64,000 nucleotides of DNA, from assembly GCF_003205615.1 (NCBI RefSeq), contig NZ_PYBV01000021.1, forward strand, positions 124,001-188,000, written 5' to 3'. Source of the stretch: Micromonospora arborensis. GTDB lineage: Bacteria; Actinomycetota; Actinomycetes; Mycobacteriales; Micromonosporaceae. The stretch's first letter is position 1. Each line of letters begins with the position of its first letter. This document shows, one piece after another, positions 34,601 through 41,092 of this stretch. The translations under genes and the position numbers were made by a program. The notes below the pieces were generated by a model that was given only the letters and a program-made list of their open reading frames with translations, was not told the origin of the DNA and did no database searches.

Positions 34601-35764
34601 CTTGCCGGCGCGGACGATGGGGCGGGTGATCCGGCCGGTCGACCCAACCTCACGGGCGACGGTGTGCAGGACATGCCGGAACTCCGGCCCAACCTGCGAA
34701 ATCGTGTCGAAGAGTGTGATCGGCTGGTTTTGCAGGGCGTTGAGCCTCGTGTGTGCCGCACGTACGTTGGCCAGCGACGACTCGGACCAGTGCCGCCTCT
34801 GCCGCGCCGGCCCCTGCCGCCGACTCGCCCGGCTGGTCGTCTTCCACAGGTGCTCCGCGTCCGCCACGATGACCGTGCCGTCGGAGAACTCCACTTCGTA
34901 ACAGGGGCGGTCGTGCATCACATCGAAGGCGTGGGTGACAGCGGTGGGGCTGCCGTCCGCCGCCAGTAGGTGATCGCCCACCTGGACCTCACCCATGGTG
35001 GTCCAGCCGTCCGGCGTCGGCAGTGGGGTGTCAAGCGCGAGCGCCTTGCCCAGACCGGGCCTGCCCGCCACGATGATCAACTGTCCGGCGTGCAGGCCGT
35101 TGAGCAGGCGGTCCAGGTCGCTGAAACCGGTCGGTACGCCGGTCATCATGCCACCTGTTGCCCCGACCGCCTCGATCTCGTCGAGCGTCGGCTGCAGCAT
35201 GTCGGCGAGGATCGCGAAGTCCTCGCTGACCCGACGTTCGGTGACGTCGTAGACGGCCTGCTGAGCGAGGTCCACGACATCGTCGACGTCGCGGCTGCCG
35301 CCGCTGGCGGTGCCGTAACCCAGCTGCACGATCTTGGTGCCGGCCTCGACCAGCCGGCGCAGCACCGCGCGTTCGCTAACGATGCGGGCGTAGTAGGCCG
35401 CGTTCGCCGCAGTGGGCACGCTGGCGATGAGGGTGTGCAGGTAGGGCGCGCCGCCGATGCGGGCCAGATCGCCGGAGTCGGTCAGGGCGGCGGCCACGGT
35501 GATCGGGTCGGCCGGCTCACCCCTGCCATAGATGTCGAGGATGATGTCGAAGATGGTGGCGTGCACCGGCCGGTAGAAGTCGTTGGTCTTAAGGATCTCG
35601 ACGACGTCGGCGATGGCGTCCTTGGAGAGCAGCATGCCGCCGAGGACGCACTGCTCAGCGGCGACGTCCTGGGGTGGGGTCTTGTCGAACTGGCCGTCTC
35701 GGGGCGCGGATGGCTGGCCGCCACCGGATCGTGACTCCGCCCGCCTGTCGTCGGTGACCGACAC
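31664..35764 (-). CDS. dnaB: Replicative DNA helicase DnaB with two inteins
   Basis: The 1366-residue precursor contains a normal DnaB of about 467 residues interrupted twice. Extein parts are residues 1-240, 714-880 and 1307-1366. The N-terminal DnaB domain has AAEQCVLGGMLLSKDAI. Walker A is split by the first intein (GRPGLGK / STASMDFA). Walker B is IVVDYLQLM, and the second intein lies in SDLRESG / SIEQDADVVILLHRD. DnaB unwinds DNA at the replication fork, so splicing at both sites must be efficient for growth. All extein joins restore the normal DnaB sequence. It is downstream of the rpsF-rplI operon, as usual in actinobacteria, but separated by a divergent membrane-protein gene. Confidence 0.97.
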   Translation of the reverse strand: MSVTDDRRAESRSGGGQPSAPRDGQFDKTPPQDVAAEQCVLGGMLLSKDAIADVVEILKTNDFYRPVHATIFDIILDIYGRGEPADPITVAAALTDSGDLARIGGAPYLHTLIASVPTAANAAYYARIVSERAVLRRLVEAGTKIVQLGYGTASGGSRDVDDVVDLAQQAVYDVTERRVSEDFAILADMLQPTLDEIEAVGATGGMMTGVPTGFSDLDRLLNGLHAGQLIIVAGRPGLGKALALDTPLPTPDGWTTMGEVQVGDHLLAADGSPTAVTHAFDVMHDRPCYEVEFSDGTVIVADAEHLWKTTSRASRRQGPARQRRHWSESSLANVRAAHTRLNALQNQPITLFDTISQVGPEFRHVLHTVAREVGSTGRITRPIVRAGKPRNWTAPGYPAGPLLTALLERAEREVNAGSRADHDGVVTTAEIAATLRTDTADRRLNHAVRNSAPLRLPDRELLVPPYTLGAWLGDGHTDASRFTTADPEMVTHVEADGFVVRPSGPMVYTILLPSKPVVSGNGVCPDCGASTRALRENPATRRCASCHNQNGSFIGLLRKTGVAGNKHIPNVYLRASEAQRRALLAGLMDTDGTVAPTGNLQYTSTSKRLADDVRELVVSLGYRCTVNAKPVRGRTPESSVAYTLNFSTPDVVFRLKRKQDAHAERRRTVSAARTSSRFIVDVRAVPSVPVRCVTVDNPEHLYLASRAMIPTHNSTASMDFARNAAIRANQAAAIFSLEMSKVEIVMRLLSAEARVPLHVLRSGQLSDDDWTKLARCMGEISEAPLFVDDTPSMNLMEIRAKARRLKQRHDLKMIVVDYLQLMTSPKRTESRQQEVADLSRGLKLLAKEVECPVIAVSQLNRGPEQRTDKRPQLSDLRESGCLTAETRVVRADDNTEITLGELLSSNAKDIPVWALDESLRYTPRTMTHVFPSGSREVFRLTLASGKQIDATANHPFLAFTGWVPLGELSPGDRIASPRHLPPPMTTLPWADAEVVMLAHLLGDGSFVRRQPIRYASCDELNLQAVAEAAKHFGITAVRDDYAAARVTTLRLPAPYRLARGRRNPIAAWLDELGLFGLRSHEKFLPSGVFSLPKVQITAFLRHLWATDGSVTVNGSGRGGRVYFASTSRRMLEDISRLLLRYGITARLKVVPVVGHRPQYTLDISGRDDQLRFLREIGVYGQRSEGCDALLAALELTESNTNVDTVPREVWTRVKEILVEQGMTHREFAKAIGTQFCGSTLWKRAPSRSRLAAIATVLDAADLDLHATNDIFWDSIVSIQSIGEQEVFDATVLGTHNFIANGIATHNSIEQDADVVILLHRDDYYDKESPRAGEADFIVAKHRNGPTDTVTVAAQLHLSRFVDMAIG
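31847..33124 (-). mobile_element. DnaB intein 2 (class 1, LAGLIDADG endonuclease)
   Basis: This in-frame 426-residue intein (precursor residues 881-1306) starts with cysteine (CLTAETRVV) and ends GIATHN before serine of the C-extein, the class 1 arrangement. Block B is DATANHPFLAF. The block F/G region is VFDATVLGTHNF then ANGIATHN. The homing endonuclease has two dodecapeptide-like motifs: VVMLAHLLGDGS (114-125) and LRHLWATDGSV (220-230). A helix-turn-helix-like segment is near 341-380 (MTHREFAKAIGTQF, RSRLAAIATVL). The insertion point in RESG/SIEQ is a known DnaB intein site. Confidence 0.92.
33626..35044 (-). mobile_element. DnaB intein 1 in Walker A (class 3-like, LAGLIDADG endonuclease)
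   Basis: This 473-residue intein (precursor residues 241-713) begins with alanine (ALALDTPLPTPDG) immediately after GRPGLGK and ends MIPTHN before STAS. It has no N-terminal Cys or Ser. It shows the WCT features of class 3 inteins: Trp in block B (DAEHLWKTT), Cys in block F (VRCVTV) and Thr in block G (PTHN). The endonuclease motifs are LGAWLGDGHTD (about 228-238) and LLAGLMDTDGT (about 343-353). Between them is a zinc-ribbon-like pair, CPDC (284-287) and CASC (303-306). Confidence 0.9.
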
Positions 35765-36160
35765 GGGTCCCCCTCCACTGCGTCGGATCTGATTCCAGCT
35801 CTACCGCTGGGGTCTGACACTTCCGTCCGACCGGGCCGGTCGATCGGGGGCCATCGCGCCGGCGGTCGGGGGCCAACCATACGGACCCCGAGGTCAGAGA
35901 CTCAACAACGCCGGTGGACGAGCCTCGGGACAACCTGTGGATGCCGGTGGACATGATGTGCGCAGGGTGTGCACAGCCTGTGGATAACTGTTGGGGAATT
36001 CTTGGCCTTAAGCCGTTGACCTGCGGAAACATGCTCCCCAGCCTGTGGAGGAGAATATTTCGGTCGGCCCTGTGACACGATCGTCCCGTACTATCTCCAG
36101 CGAACGGCTACACCTGGACGGCGGATGCCGCTTTCGGTTCAGAAGGGTCACACTCCGGCC
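35765..36160. other. Divergent intergenic region with DnaA-box-like 9-mers
   Basis: The gap between dnaB and a divergent membrane-protein gene contains an exact TGTGGATAA at 35979-35987. Weaker relatives include TGTGGATGC (35936-35944) and TGTGGAGGA (near 36043). Such 9-mers can be DnaA boxes, which could let DnaA influence dnaB transcription. Both promoters should lie here, but I cannot assign -10 and -35 elements with confidence. The dnaB start is the GTG-like codon at 35762-35764, which begins MSVTDDRRAE. Confidence 0.4.
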
Positions 36161-37711
36161 GTGAGTTACCGGGACTGGGGACGCGGGGATGGCAGCCCGC
36201 GCGAGCGCCAGCCGATCGCCTCGTGGAGTGAGCGCGCGGCGTCTCTTCCGGTCGATCCGTACGACGAGGACGGTCGCTACCGCACCTCCAGCCGGCGACG
36301 TGCCCTGGACCGTGGCCAGGACGAGCCCGTCGATGCCTACCTGCCCCGTTGGGCGCTTGAGTCGGGGGTTCGGCACGCTGACGGCGGTGGTCGCCACGCG
36401 GCACCGGACGAGGACGGCGACGACCCCGAACGCCAGCCCGAGTGGCCGAGTTCCGCTGCCGCTCGGCGGTCCATCGAGTCACCGGACAGCCGGCGGCCGG
36501 GCAGCGACGCGAGTTGGCGGGAGCAAGCGGCGATCGGCGCGGCCCCCGAGTCGGACCACACCCGGGAGTGGACGCTCGACCGTCCGCAGGAGCAGGGGTA
36601 CGCCGGCCGCCGACGCGCGGACGCAGGGGAGGACGAGCCGGTTTCCGGCGCTGTCCCGGACCGCCGTCCCCGCCGCGCGCCCGCTGGCCGTCCACAGGTG
36701 ATCTGGTCGGGTGGTGATCTGGAGCCGACCCCGAGCGAGCCGGCACCGGCCCCGGAGGTGAACCGTCCCACCCGGCGCAGCCGCCGTGCGGCGGAGGAGT
36801 CCTGGTCCCGCCCGGCGGCCGACCCGTGGGCGCGCGGGTCTGATCGGGTGGCTGAGCCCGAGCCGTCGTACCCGCCCGCGGTGGACCCGTGGGACGCCTC
36901 GGGCGTGCACGCGTGGCCGCCCGGCCCCGGTGCGGACGGCACGGATCTGAGCGAGCAGTGGGCGGCAGTGGAGGGCGTCGGTGGCTGGGAGCGGTCCGAC
37001 CGCACCGGCCAGTGGGAGCGGTCCGCGATCGAGGACGACCAGTGGGACCGTACGCTTCCGCCGCGCTCCGACCGGTCCGTTGCGGCGCAGGGTTGGCCGG
37101 CCCGGGACGACGGGTTCTGGTCTGGCACTCGACTTGCCGACGATGACCCCAGATGGACGGACCCGTCGACGTCGGCGCCCCGCTCGCCGGTGGTGGGCTA
37201 CACGGCTCCGCGGCCGCGCAGCGCGCCTGTGCCGCGTGGGGGTGCGCCACGGCGTCGGGCGGACCGGCCAGCGGTTGGGGCGGCGTCGGTGCGTCAGCGG
37301 GTCGAGTCGGCCGCGACGGGTGCCTGGGCTCGCCGTCTGGAGGACGATCTGCTCGACCCGGATCCGGGTGGGCCGTTCCGGCCGTTGCTGTACACGGCGG
37401 CCTGCTACCTGATGCCGGCGATGCTGATCTTCGTGTGGCTGTTGACCCTGGACAGTCAGGCGCCGGCTGGTTGTGTGACCGACATCAGCGGGGGTGGGTG
37501 CGACTCGCCCCGGTCGCGGGCGCTCGAGTCGTTGCTCGCCGGCTCGCCGCGCTTCGGGTTGGCGCTGGTGAGCAGTCTGGTGGTGGCGGCGCTGCTGCGT
37601 CGGGTGGGCACGACCTGGCGCTCGGCCACCATCGCGGTCGCCGCAGCGGTGGTGGGCGGTGGCCTCTCCACGGTGCTGATCAGCGCGGTGACCGGTCAGC
37701 CGATCGGCTGA
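36161..37711 (+). CDS. Low-complexity cytoplasmic protein with C-terminal membrane helices
   Basis: The roughly 516-residue product is not one I recognise by family. About 400 N-terminal residues are charged low-complexity sequence rich in Arg, Asp, Pro, Trp and Gly, with motifs such as WERSDRTGQWERS. Three hydrophobic helices follow near the C-terminus (YTAACYLMPAMLIFVWLLTL, RFGLALVSSLVVAALL, SATIAVAAAVVGGGLS). It would be anchored in the membrane with a long disordered cytoplasmic tail. The GTG at 36161 gives VSYRDWGRGDG; an ATG at 36125 would add 12 residues. Position between rplI and dnaB suggests a conserved actinobacterial gene, but no role can be stated. Confidence 0.72.
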   Translation: MSYRDWGRGDGSPRERQPIASWSERAASLPVDPYDEDGRYRTSSRRRALDRGQDEPVDAYLPRWALESGVRHADGGGRHAAPDEDGDDPERQPEWPSSAAARRSIESPDSRRPGSDASWREQAAIGAAPESDHTREWTLDRPQEQGYAGRRRADAGEDEPVSGAVPDRRPRRAPAGRPQVIWSGGDLEPTPSEPAPAPEVNRPTRRSRRAAEESWSRPAADPWARGSDRVAEPEPSYPPAVDPWDASGVHAWPPGPGADGTDLSEQWAAVEGVGGWERSDRTGQWERSAIEDDQWDRTLPPRSDRSVAAQGWPARDDGFWSGTRLADDDPRWTDPSTSAPRSPVVGYTAPRPRSAPVPRGGAPRRRADRPAVGAASVRQRVESAATGAWARRLEDDLLDPDPGGPFRPLLYTAACYLMPAMLIFVWLLTLDSQAPAGCVTDISGGGCDSPRSRALESLLAGSPRFGLALVSSLVVAALLRRVGTTWRSATIAVAAAVVGGGLSTVLISAVTGQPIG

Positions 37712-37794
37712 CCGGCCTGGGGCCCTGGGCCTCCGGCTGCCGAATTGCCGCCGTCGGTTCGCCACTCCGCCTGCCGTGGCGGGCGGCGGGCGGT

Positions 37795-37862
37795 TGATCC
37801 ACACCAGATCGGCGACATCGCGGCATCACACCCGCCGCGACACCCCCACATCGCCGACCCGG
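37795..37862. repeat. Dispersed palindromic element, copy A
   Basis: The stretch starting TGATCCACACCAGATCGGCG aligns over about 67 bases, with one gap, to the element at 51059 (shared blocks GCGGCATC, GACACC and ACATCG). Both copies are followed by GGGCCGGGCC-type runs. In this copy the outer inverted repeat is eroded. It lies in the roughly 290-base gap between two convergent genes. The rest of that gap holds GC-rich simple repeats and the rplI terminator. Confidence 0.55.
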
Positions 37863-37950
37863 CCGGGCCGGGCCAGACCAGACCAAGCCGGGCCTGGGCT
37901 GGCCTGGCCTGGCCAATCCGGGCTCGTCGACCCTGCCCGGACGACGTACG

Positions 37951-37990
37951 CACAAGGGCCCGCACCGATCGCTCGGTGCGGGCCCTTGTG
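37951..37990 (-). terminator. Strong hairpin after rplI
   Basis: Perfect 18-base arms (37951-37968 and 37973-37990) with a 4-base loop form a very GC-rich hairpin, 15 bases beyond the rplI stop. There is no T-run, but GC-rich stems of this kind often end actinobacterial transcripts. It would also stop transcription arriving from the convergent membrane-protein gene. Confidence 0.8.
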
Positions 37991-38005
37991 GTGGTGTTGC
38001 GGACG

Positions 38006-38452
38006 TCAGCCCTGAACGACGTTCAGGTTGAACGACGCGGTCACCTCAGGGTGCAGCTTGATCTTCACCGGGTAGGTGCCGGTCGACTTGATGTGACCGG
38101 GCACCTCCAGCCGACGCCGGTCGAGGACCGGGCCGCTGGCCGCCTTGACGGCGTCGACGATCTCGGCCGGGGTGACCGAGCCGAAGAGCCGTCCGCCGTC
38201 GCCGGCGCGGACCTTCAGGTTGACCTTGAGACCCTCGAGCTGAGCCTTGACCTCGTTGGCGTGGTCGAGGTCGCGGATCTCGCGAGCCCCACGGGCCCGC
38301 TTGATGACCGTGACCTGCTTTTCCGCGCCCTTGGTCCAGGCGATCGCGAAGCCCTGCGGCAGCAGGTAGTTACGGCCGAAGCCGTCCTTGACCTCGACGA
38401 CGTCGCCCGGGGCACCGAGGCCGGACACTTCCTGAGTCAGGATGATCTTCAT
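38006..38452 (-). CDS. rplI: 50S ribosomal protein L9
   Basis: The 148-residue L9 binds 23S rRNA through its N-terminal domain (MKIILTQEVSGLGAPGDVVE, YLLPQGFAIAWTKG). A long helix connects this to the C-terminal domain, which ends SFNLNVVQG. The length is normal. It is the last gene of rpsF-ssb-rpsR-rplI, starting 14 bases after the rpsR stop with GAGAGGAGGC just before the ATG. A strong terminator hairpin follows. Confidence 0.98.
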   Translation of the reverse strand: MKIILTQEVSGLGAPGDVVEVKDGFGRNYLLPQGFAIAWTKGAEKQVTVIKRARGAREIRDLDHANEVKAQLEGLKVNLKVRAGDGGRLFGSVTPAEIVDAVKAASGPVLDRRRLEVPGHIKSTGTYPVKIKLHPEVTASFNLNVVQG

Positions 38453-38466
38453 ATCGGTGCCTCCTC

Positions 38467-38706
38467 TCAGCGGGTGGTGGCCGTGTACGGCAGGAGCGCC
38501 ATCTCACGGGCGTTCTTGACCGCACGGGCGATCTGCCGCTGCTGCTGCGAGGTCACGCCGGTCACCCGCCGAGCGCGGATCTTGCCGCGATCGGAGATGA
38601 ACTTGCGCAGCAGCGCGGTGTCCTTGTAATCGATATAGGTGATCCCGTCCTTGTCGAGCGGGTTCACCTTCTTCTTTGGCTTGCGAAGTGCCGCAGCCTT
38701 GGCCAT
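38467..38706 (-). CDS. rpsR: 30S ribosomal protein S18, cysteine-free form
   Basis: The 79-residue S18 binds with S6 to the platform of the 30S subunit. It has KFISDRGKIRARRVTGVTS and EMALLPYTATTR. The zinc-binding cysteines seen in C+ S18 proteins are absent: the corresponding region reads KKKVNPLDKDGITYIDYKDT. This is therefore the zinc-independent C- type, encoded in the main ribosomal operon. The ATG at 38706 (MAKAAALRKPKKK) is the standard start; the frame is open 14 codons further upstream, into the ssb stop. A second, cysteine-containing copy may exist elsewhere. Confidence 0.97.
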   Translation of the reverse strand: MAKAAALRKPKKKVNPLDKDGITYIDYKDTALLRKFISDRGKIRARRVTGVTSQQQRQIARAVKNAREMALLPYTATTR

Positions 38707-38747
38707 TGCACGTGCTCCTGGTTTGCGATCGCGGGCGCTCGGCGCCA

Positions 38748-39263
38748 TTAGAACGGTGGCTCCTCGTCGAAGTTGCCGCCCGATCCAGCACGCGCGGGAG
38801 AGGGTGCGGCCGAAGCCCAGGGGTCGTCGAAGTTGCCTCCGCCGCCGCCCTGGTTGCCACCGCCACCGCCACCGAAGCCGCCGCCACTGCCGCCGGAGCG
38901 GGACATCTTCTGCACCTTCGCCGTGGCGTAGCGCAGCGACGGGCCGATCTCGTCGACCTCAAGCTCGATGACTGTGCGCTTCTCACCCTCGCGGGTCTCG
39001 TAAGACCGCTGACGTAGCCGGCCCGACACGATCACCCGAGCGCCACGCTGCAGCGACTCGGCGACGTGCTCGGCGGCCTGCCGCCAGACGGTGCATGCGA
39101 GGAACAGCGGCTCGCCGTCCTTCCATTCGTTCGACGCCTTGTCCATGAATCGGGGCGTCGAAGCGACTCGGAACTTGGCGACCGCAGCCCCGGAGGGGGT
39201 GAACCGCAACTCGGGGTCATCGGTCAGATTGCCGATGACCGTGATGGTGGTGTCTCCTGCCAT
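38748..39263 (-). CDS. ssb: Single-stranded DNA-binding protein
   Basis: The 171-residue SSB has an OB-fold N-terminal domain (MAGDTTITVIGNLTDDPELR to about 110). A glycine-rich linker follows (GGGFGGGGGGN), then an acidic tip ending FDEEPPF, which recruits replication and repair proteins. The last residues depart from the usual DDxPF but keep the acidic-Pro-Pro-Phe end. The ATG at 39263 has GAGGAG about eight bases upstream; in-frame codons to 39281 are possible but unlikely. It sits between rpsF and rpsR as usual. Confidence 0.97.
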   Translation of the reverse strand: MAGDTTITVIGNLTDDPELRFTPSGAAVAKFRVASTPRFMDKASNEWKDGEPLFLACTVWRQAAEHVAESLQRGARVIVSGRLRQRSYETREGEKRTVIELEVDEIGPSLRYATAKVQKMSRSGGSGGGFGGGGGGNQGGGGGNFDDPWASAAPSPARAGSGGNFDEEPPF

Positions 39264-39371
39264 GACCATCTCCTCGCGCACTCAGCGTCTCGTCGTACAG
39301 GCTCGCAGAGCCGTACGACAGAGTCGCGGAGGCTGATCCGGGCGAACCGGGTTGAATACCGGGCTGAATGC

Positions 39372-39662
39372 TTAGCGCATCTCCGGCCGGATGACCTTGG
39401 TGCGCAGCACGGACTCGTTGAGCCGGAGCTGACGGTCCAGCTCGGCCACGGCAGCAGGCGTAGCCTGCAGGTCGACGACGGCGTAGATGCCCTCGGCCTT
39501 TTTGTTGATCTCGTACGCGAGGCGCCTGCGGCCCCACACGTCCGTCTTCTCAACCGAGCCACCCGCGGTCCGAATCACGTTCAGGTACGTGTCGAGCGAC
39601 GGGGCGACGGTGCGTTCCTCGAGGCTGGGATCGAGGATCACCATGATCTCGTAATGACGCAA
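39372..39662 (-). CDS. rpsF: 30S ribosomal protein S6
   Basis: The 96-residue S6 pairs with S18 on the 30S platform. It begins MRHYEIMVILDPSLEERTV, contains DVWGRRRLAYEINKKAEGIY, and ends RTKVIRPEMR. The length is normal. It is the first gene of the operon and has GGAGGTGAGC directly before its ATG. The roughly 640 bases upstream probably include a structured leader. Confidence 0.98.
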   Translation of the reverse strand: MRHYEIMVILDPSLEERTVAPSLDTYLNVIRTAGGSVEKTDVWGRRRLAYEINKKAEGIYAVVDLQATPAAVAELDRQLRLNESVLRTKVIRPEMR

Positions 39663-40300
39663 GACGTGCTCACCTCCTGTGGGCTAAGCGGCCACGGTCC
39701 TTCCGTGGCAGGAGGTCGTGCGTCGCTGCCCGCACGTGCCGGGGGAACCCGGCCGGACGCGGACAACCTGACCAGGATACCCGGTCCGAACGATCATGCC
39801 CGGGGCGGTCGGGTCGGCACCCGGACATGCTGACGGGGGCCCACCGTCCGACCGTGTGCCGGCCGGTGGTGGACCCCCGTCTACAAGGCCGCGGGGCGTC
39901 CCGTCCGCATTCCTTGGGTGGGACCTGGGGAGGAACGACCACACCGATGAGGTTGGACCGAAGACGCCCCGCGGAGCTTTATCGTGTTGTTATCTGACGA
40001 TACAACGGCACTCGTACCTTGTCGGGGGAAAAAGCACAAATTTCCGAGATTCTTCATCGGTCGGGACCCGAGTGCGAAGGGGTCGCCCCCGCCGCGCCGG
40101 GCCGCGTGGCGGAGGTGACCTCGCTGTTGGCCGTCGACCACCGGTCGCCGTACGCGGCGCTCACGCCGCCGGCTTTACCGGGAGCTGGTCGCCGGTTCAA
40201 TCCCATCAACGATCGCCGGTCCGTGCGGTGACGTGAACCGTGCGCGACACCGTCCCGGCCGTCGCTCCACCAGTCAGGGGCGCGACGTAGGCTCGCTCGC
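39663..40300 (-). promoter_or_regulatory. rpsF upstream region with long-range inverted repeat
   Basis: This 638-base gap between divergent genes contains no convincing gene. CCGCGGGGCGTC at 39889-39900 is a perfect reverse complement of 39963-39974, a stem closing about 60 bases. A second imperfect hairpin lies at about 39836-39877. Just beyond, an AT-rich stretch read on the minus strand (TTGTAT then GATAAA, about 40007-39979) could be the rpsF promoter. That would place the stems in a leader of some 300 bases, possibly for S6/S18 autoregulation. The exact start site is not known. Confidence 0.35.
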
Positions 40301-41092
40301 ATGCGTATCGGAGCCCACGTCGATTCGACCGACCCGCTGGCGGAGGCGGCCGACCGGTCCGCCGACACCGTGCAGTTCTTCCTCTCCGACCCACAGGGGT
40401 GGAAGGCGCCCAAGCCTCGCGAAGACGCCGAGCGGCTGCGCGCGGCTGAGGTCGACCTCTACGTGCACGCGCCGTACGTCATCAACGTGGCGACCCTCAA
40501 CAACCGCATCCGGATCCCCAGCCGGAAGCTGCTGCTCGGGCACGCCAACGCGGCCGCCGCCATCGGCGCCAAGGGCGTGATCGTTCACGGTGGGCACGTC
40601 AACGCCGGGGACGACCTGGCCGTGGGCTTCGACAACTGGCGCAAGACCTTCGCGTACGCAGCCGACTCCGGCGGCTTCGGCGTGCCGGTCCTGATCGAGA
40701 ACACCGCTGGCGGCGACAACGCGTGCGCCCGGCGGCTGGACGCGCTCGCCCGGCTCTGGGACGCCATCGGCGACTATGAGGTCGGCTTCTGCCTGGACAC
40801 CTGCCACGCGTTCGCCGGCGGCGAGGAGCTACTCGGCCTTGTCGACCGGGTCAAGGCGATCACTGGACGGATCGACCTGGTGCACGCCAACAACTCCAAG
40901 GGCGCGTTCAACTCCGGCCAGGACCGGCACGACAACCTGGGCGGCGGGACGATCGATCCGGAGCTGGTGGTGGCGGTGATTCGGGCAGCGGGGGCGCCGG
41001 TGGTCGTCGAGACACCGGGAGGTGTGGCCGGACAGGCCGCCGACATCGACTTTCTCCGTCAGCAGCTCGGGACGGAGAGCCACGCAGCATGA
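40301..41092 (+). CDS. nfo: Deoxyribonuclease IV (endonuclease IV-like AP endonuclease)
   Basis: The 263-residue TIM-barrel protein matches the endonuclease IV family, which cleaves DNA at abasic sites in base-excision repair. Metal-binding motifs appear in order: GAHVDS, VHAPYVIN, VHGGH, IENTAGG, CLDTCHAFA, HANNSKGAF with DRHDNLGGG, and VETPGG. It is slightly shorter than E. coli Nfo. The stop overlaps the next gene's ATG (ATGA), so it leads a two-gene unit with a membrane protein. That coupling is frequent by chance and does not show a shared function. Confidence 0.9.
   Translation: MRIGAHVDSTDPLAEAADRSADTVQFFLSDPQGWKAPKPREDAERLRAAEVDLYVHAPYVINVATLNNRIRIPSRKLLLGHANAAAAIGAKGVIVHGGHVNAGDDLAVGFDNWRKTFAYAADSGGFGVPVLIENTAGGDNACARRLDALARLWDAIGDYEVGFCLDTCHAFAGGEELLGLVDRVKAITGRIDLVHANNSKGAFNSGQDRHDNLGGGTIDPELVVAVIRAAGAPVVVETPGGVAGQAADIDFLRQQLGTESHAA

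Noticed and set aside
40190..40212. tRNA T-loop-like GGTTCAATCC
   Set aside because: No flanking complementary T-stem, anticodon arm or acceptor stem could be found.
40019..40231. 70-codon plus-strand frame upstream of nfo
   Set aside because: TTG start without a convincing binding site, no recognisable motif, and the composition fits noncoding DNA.
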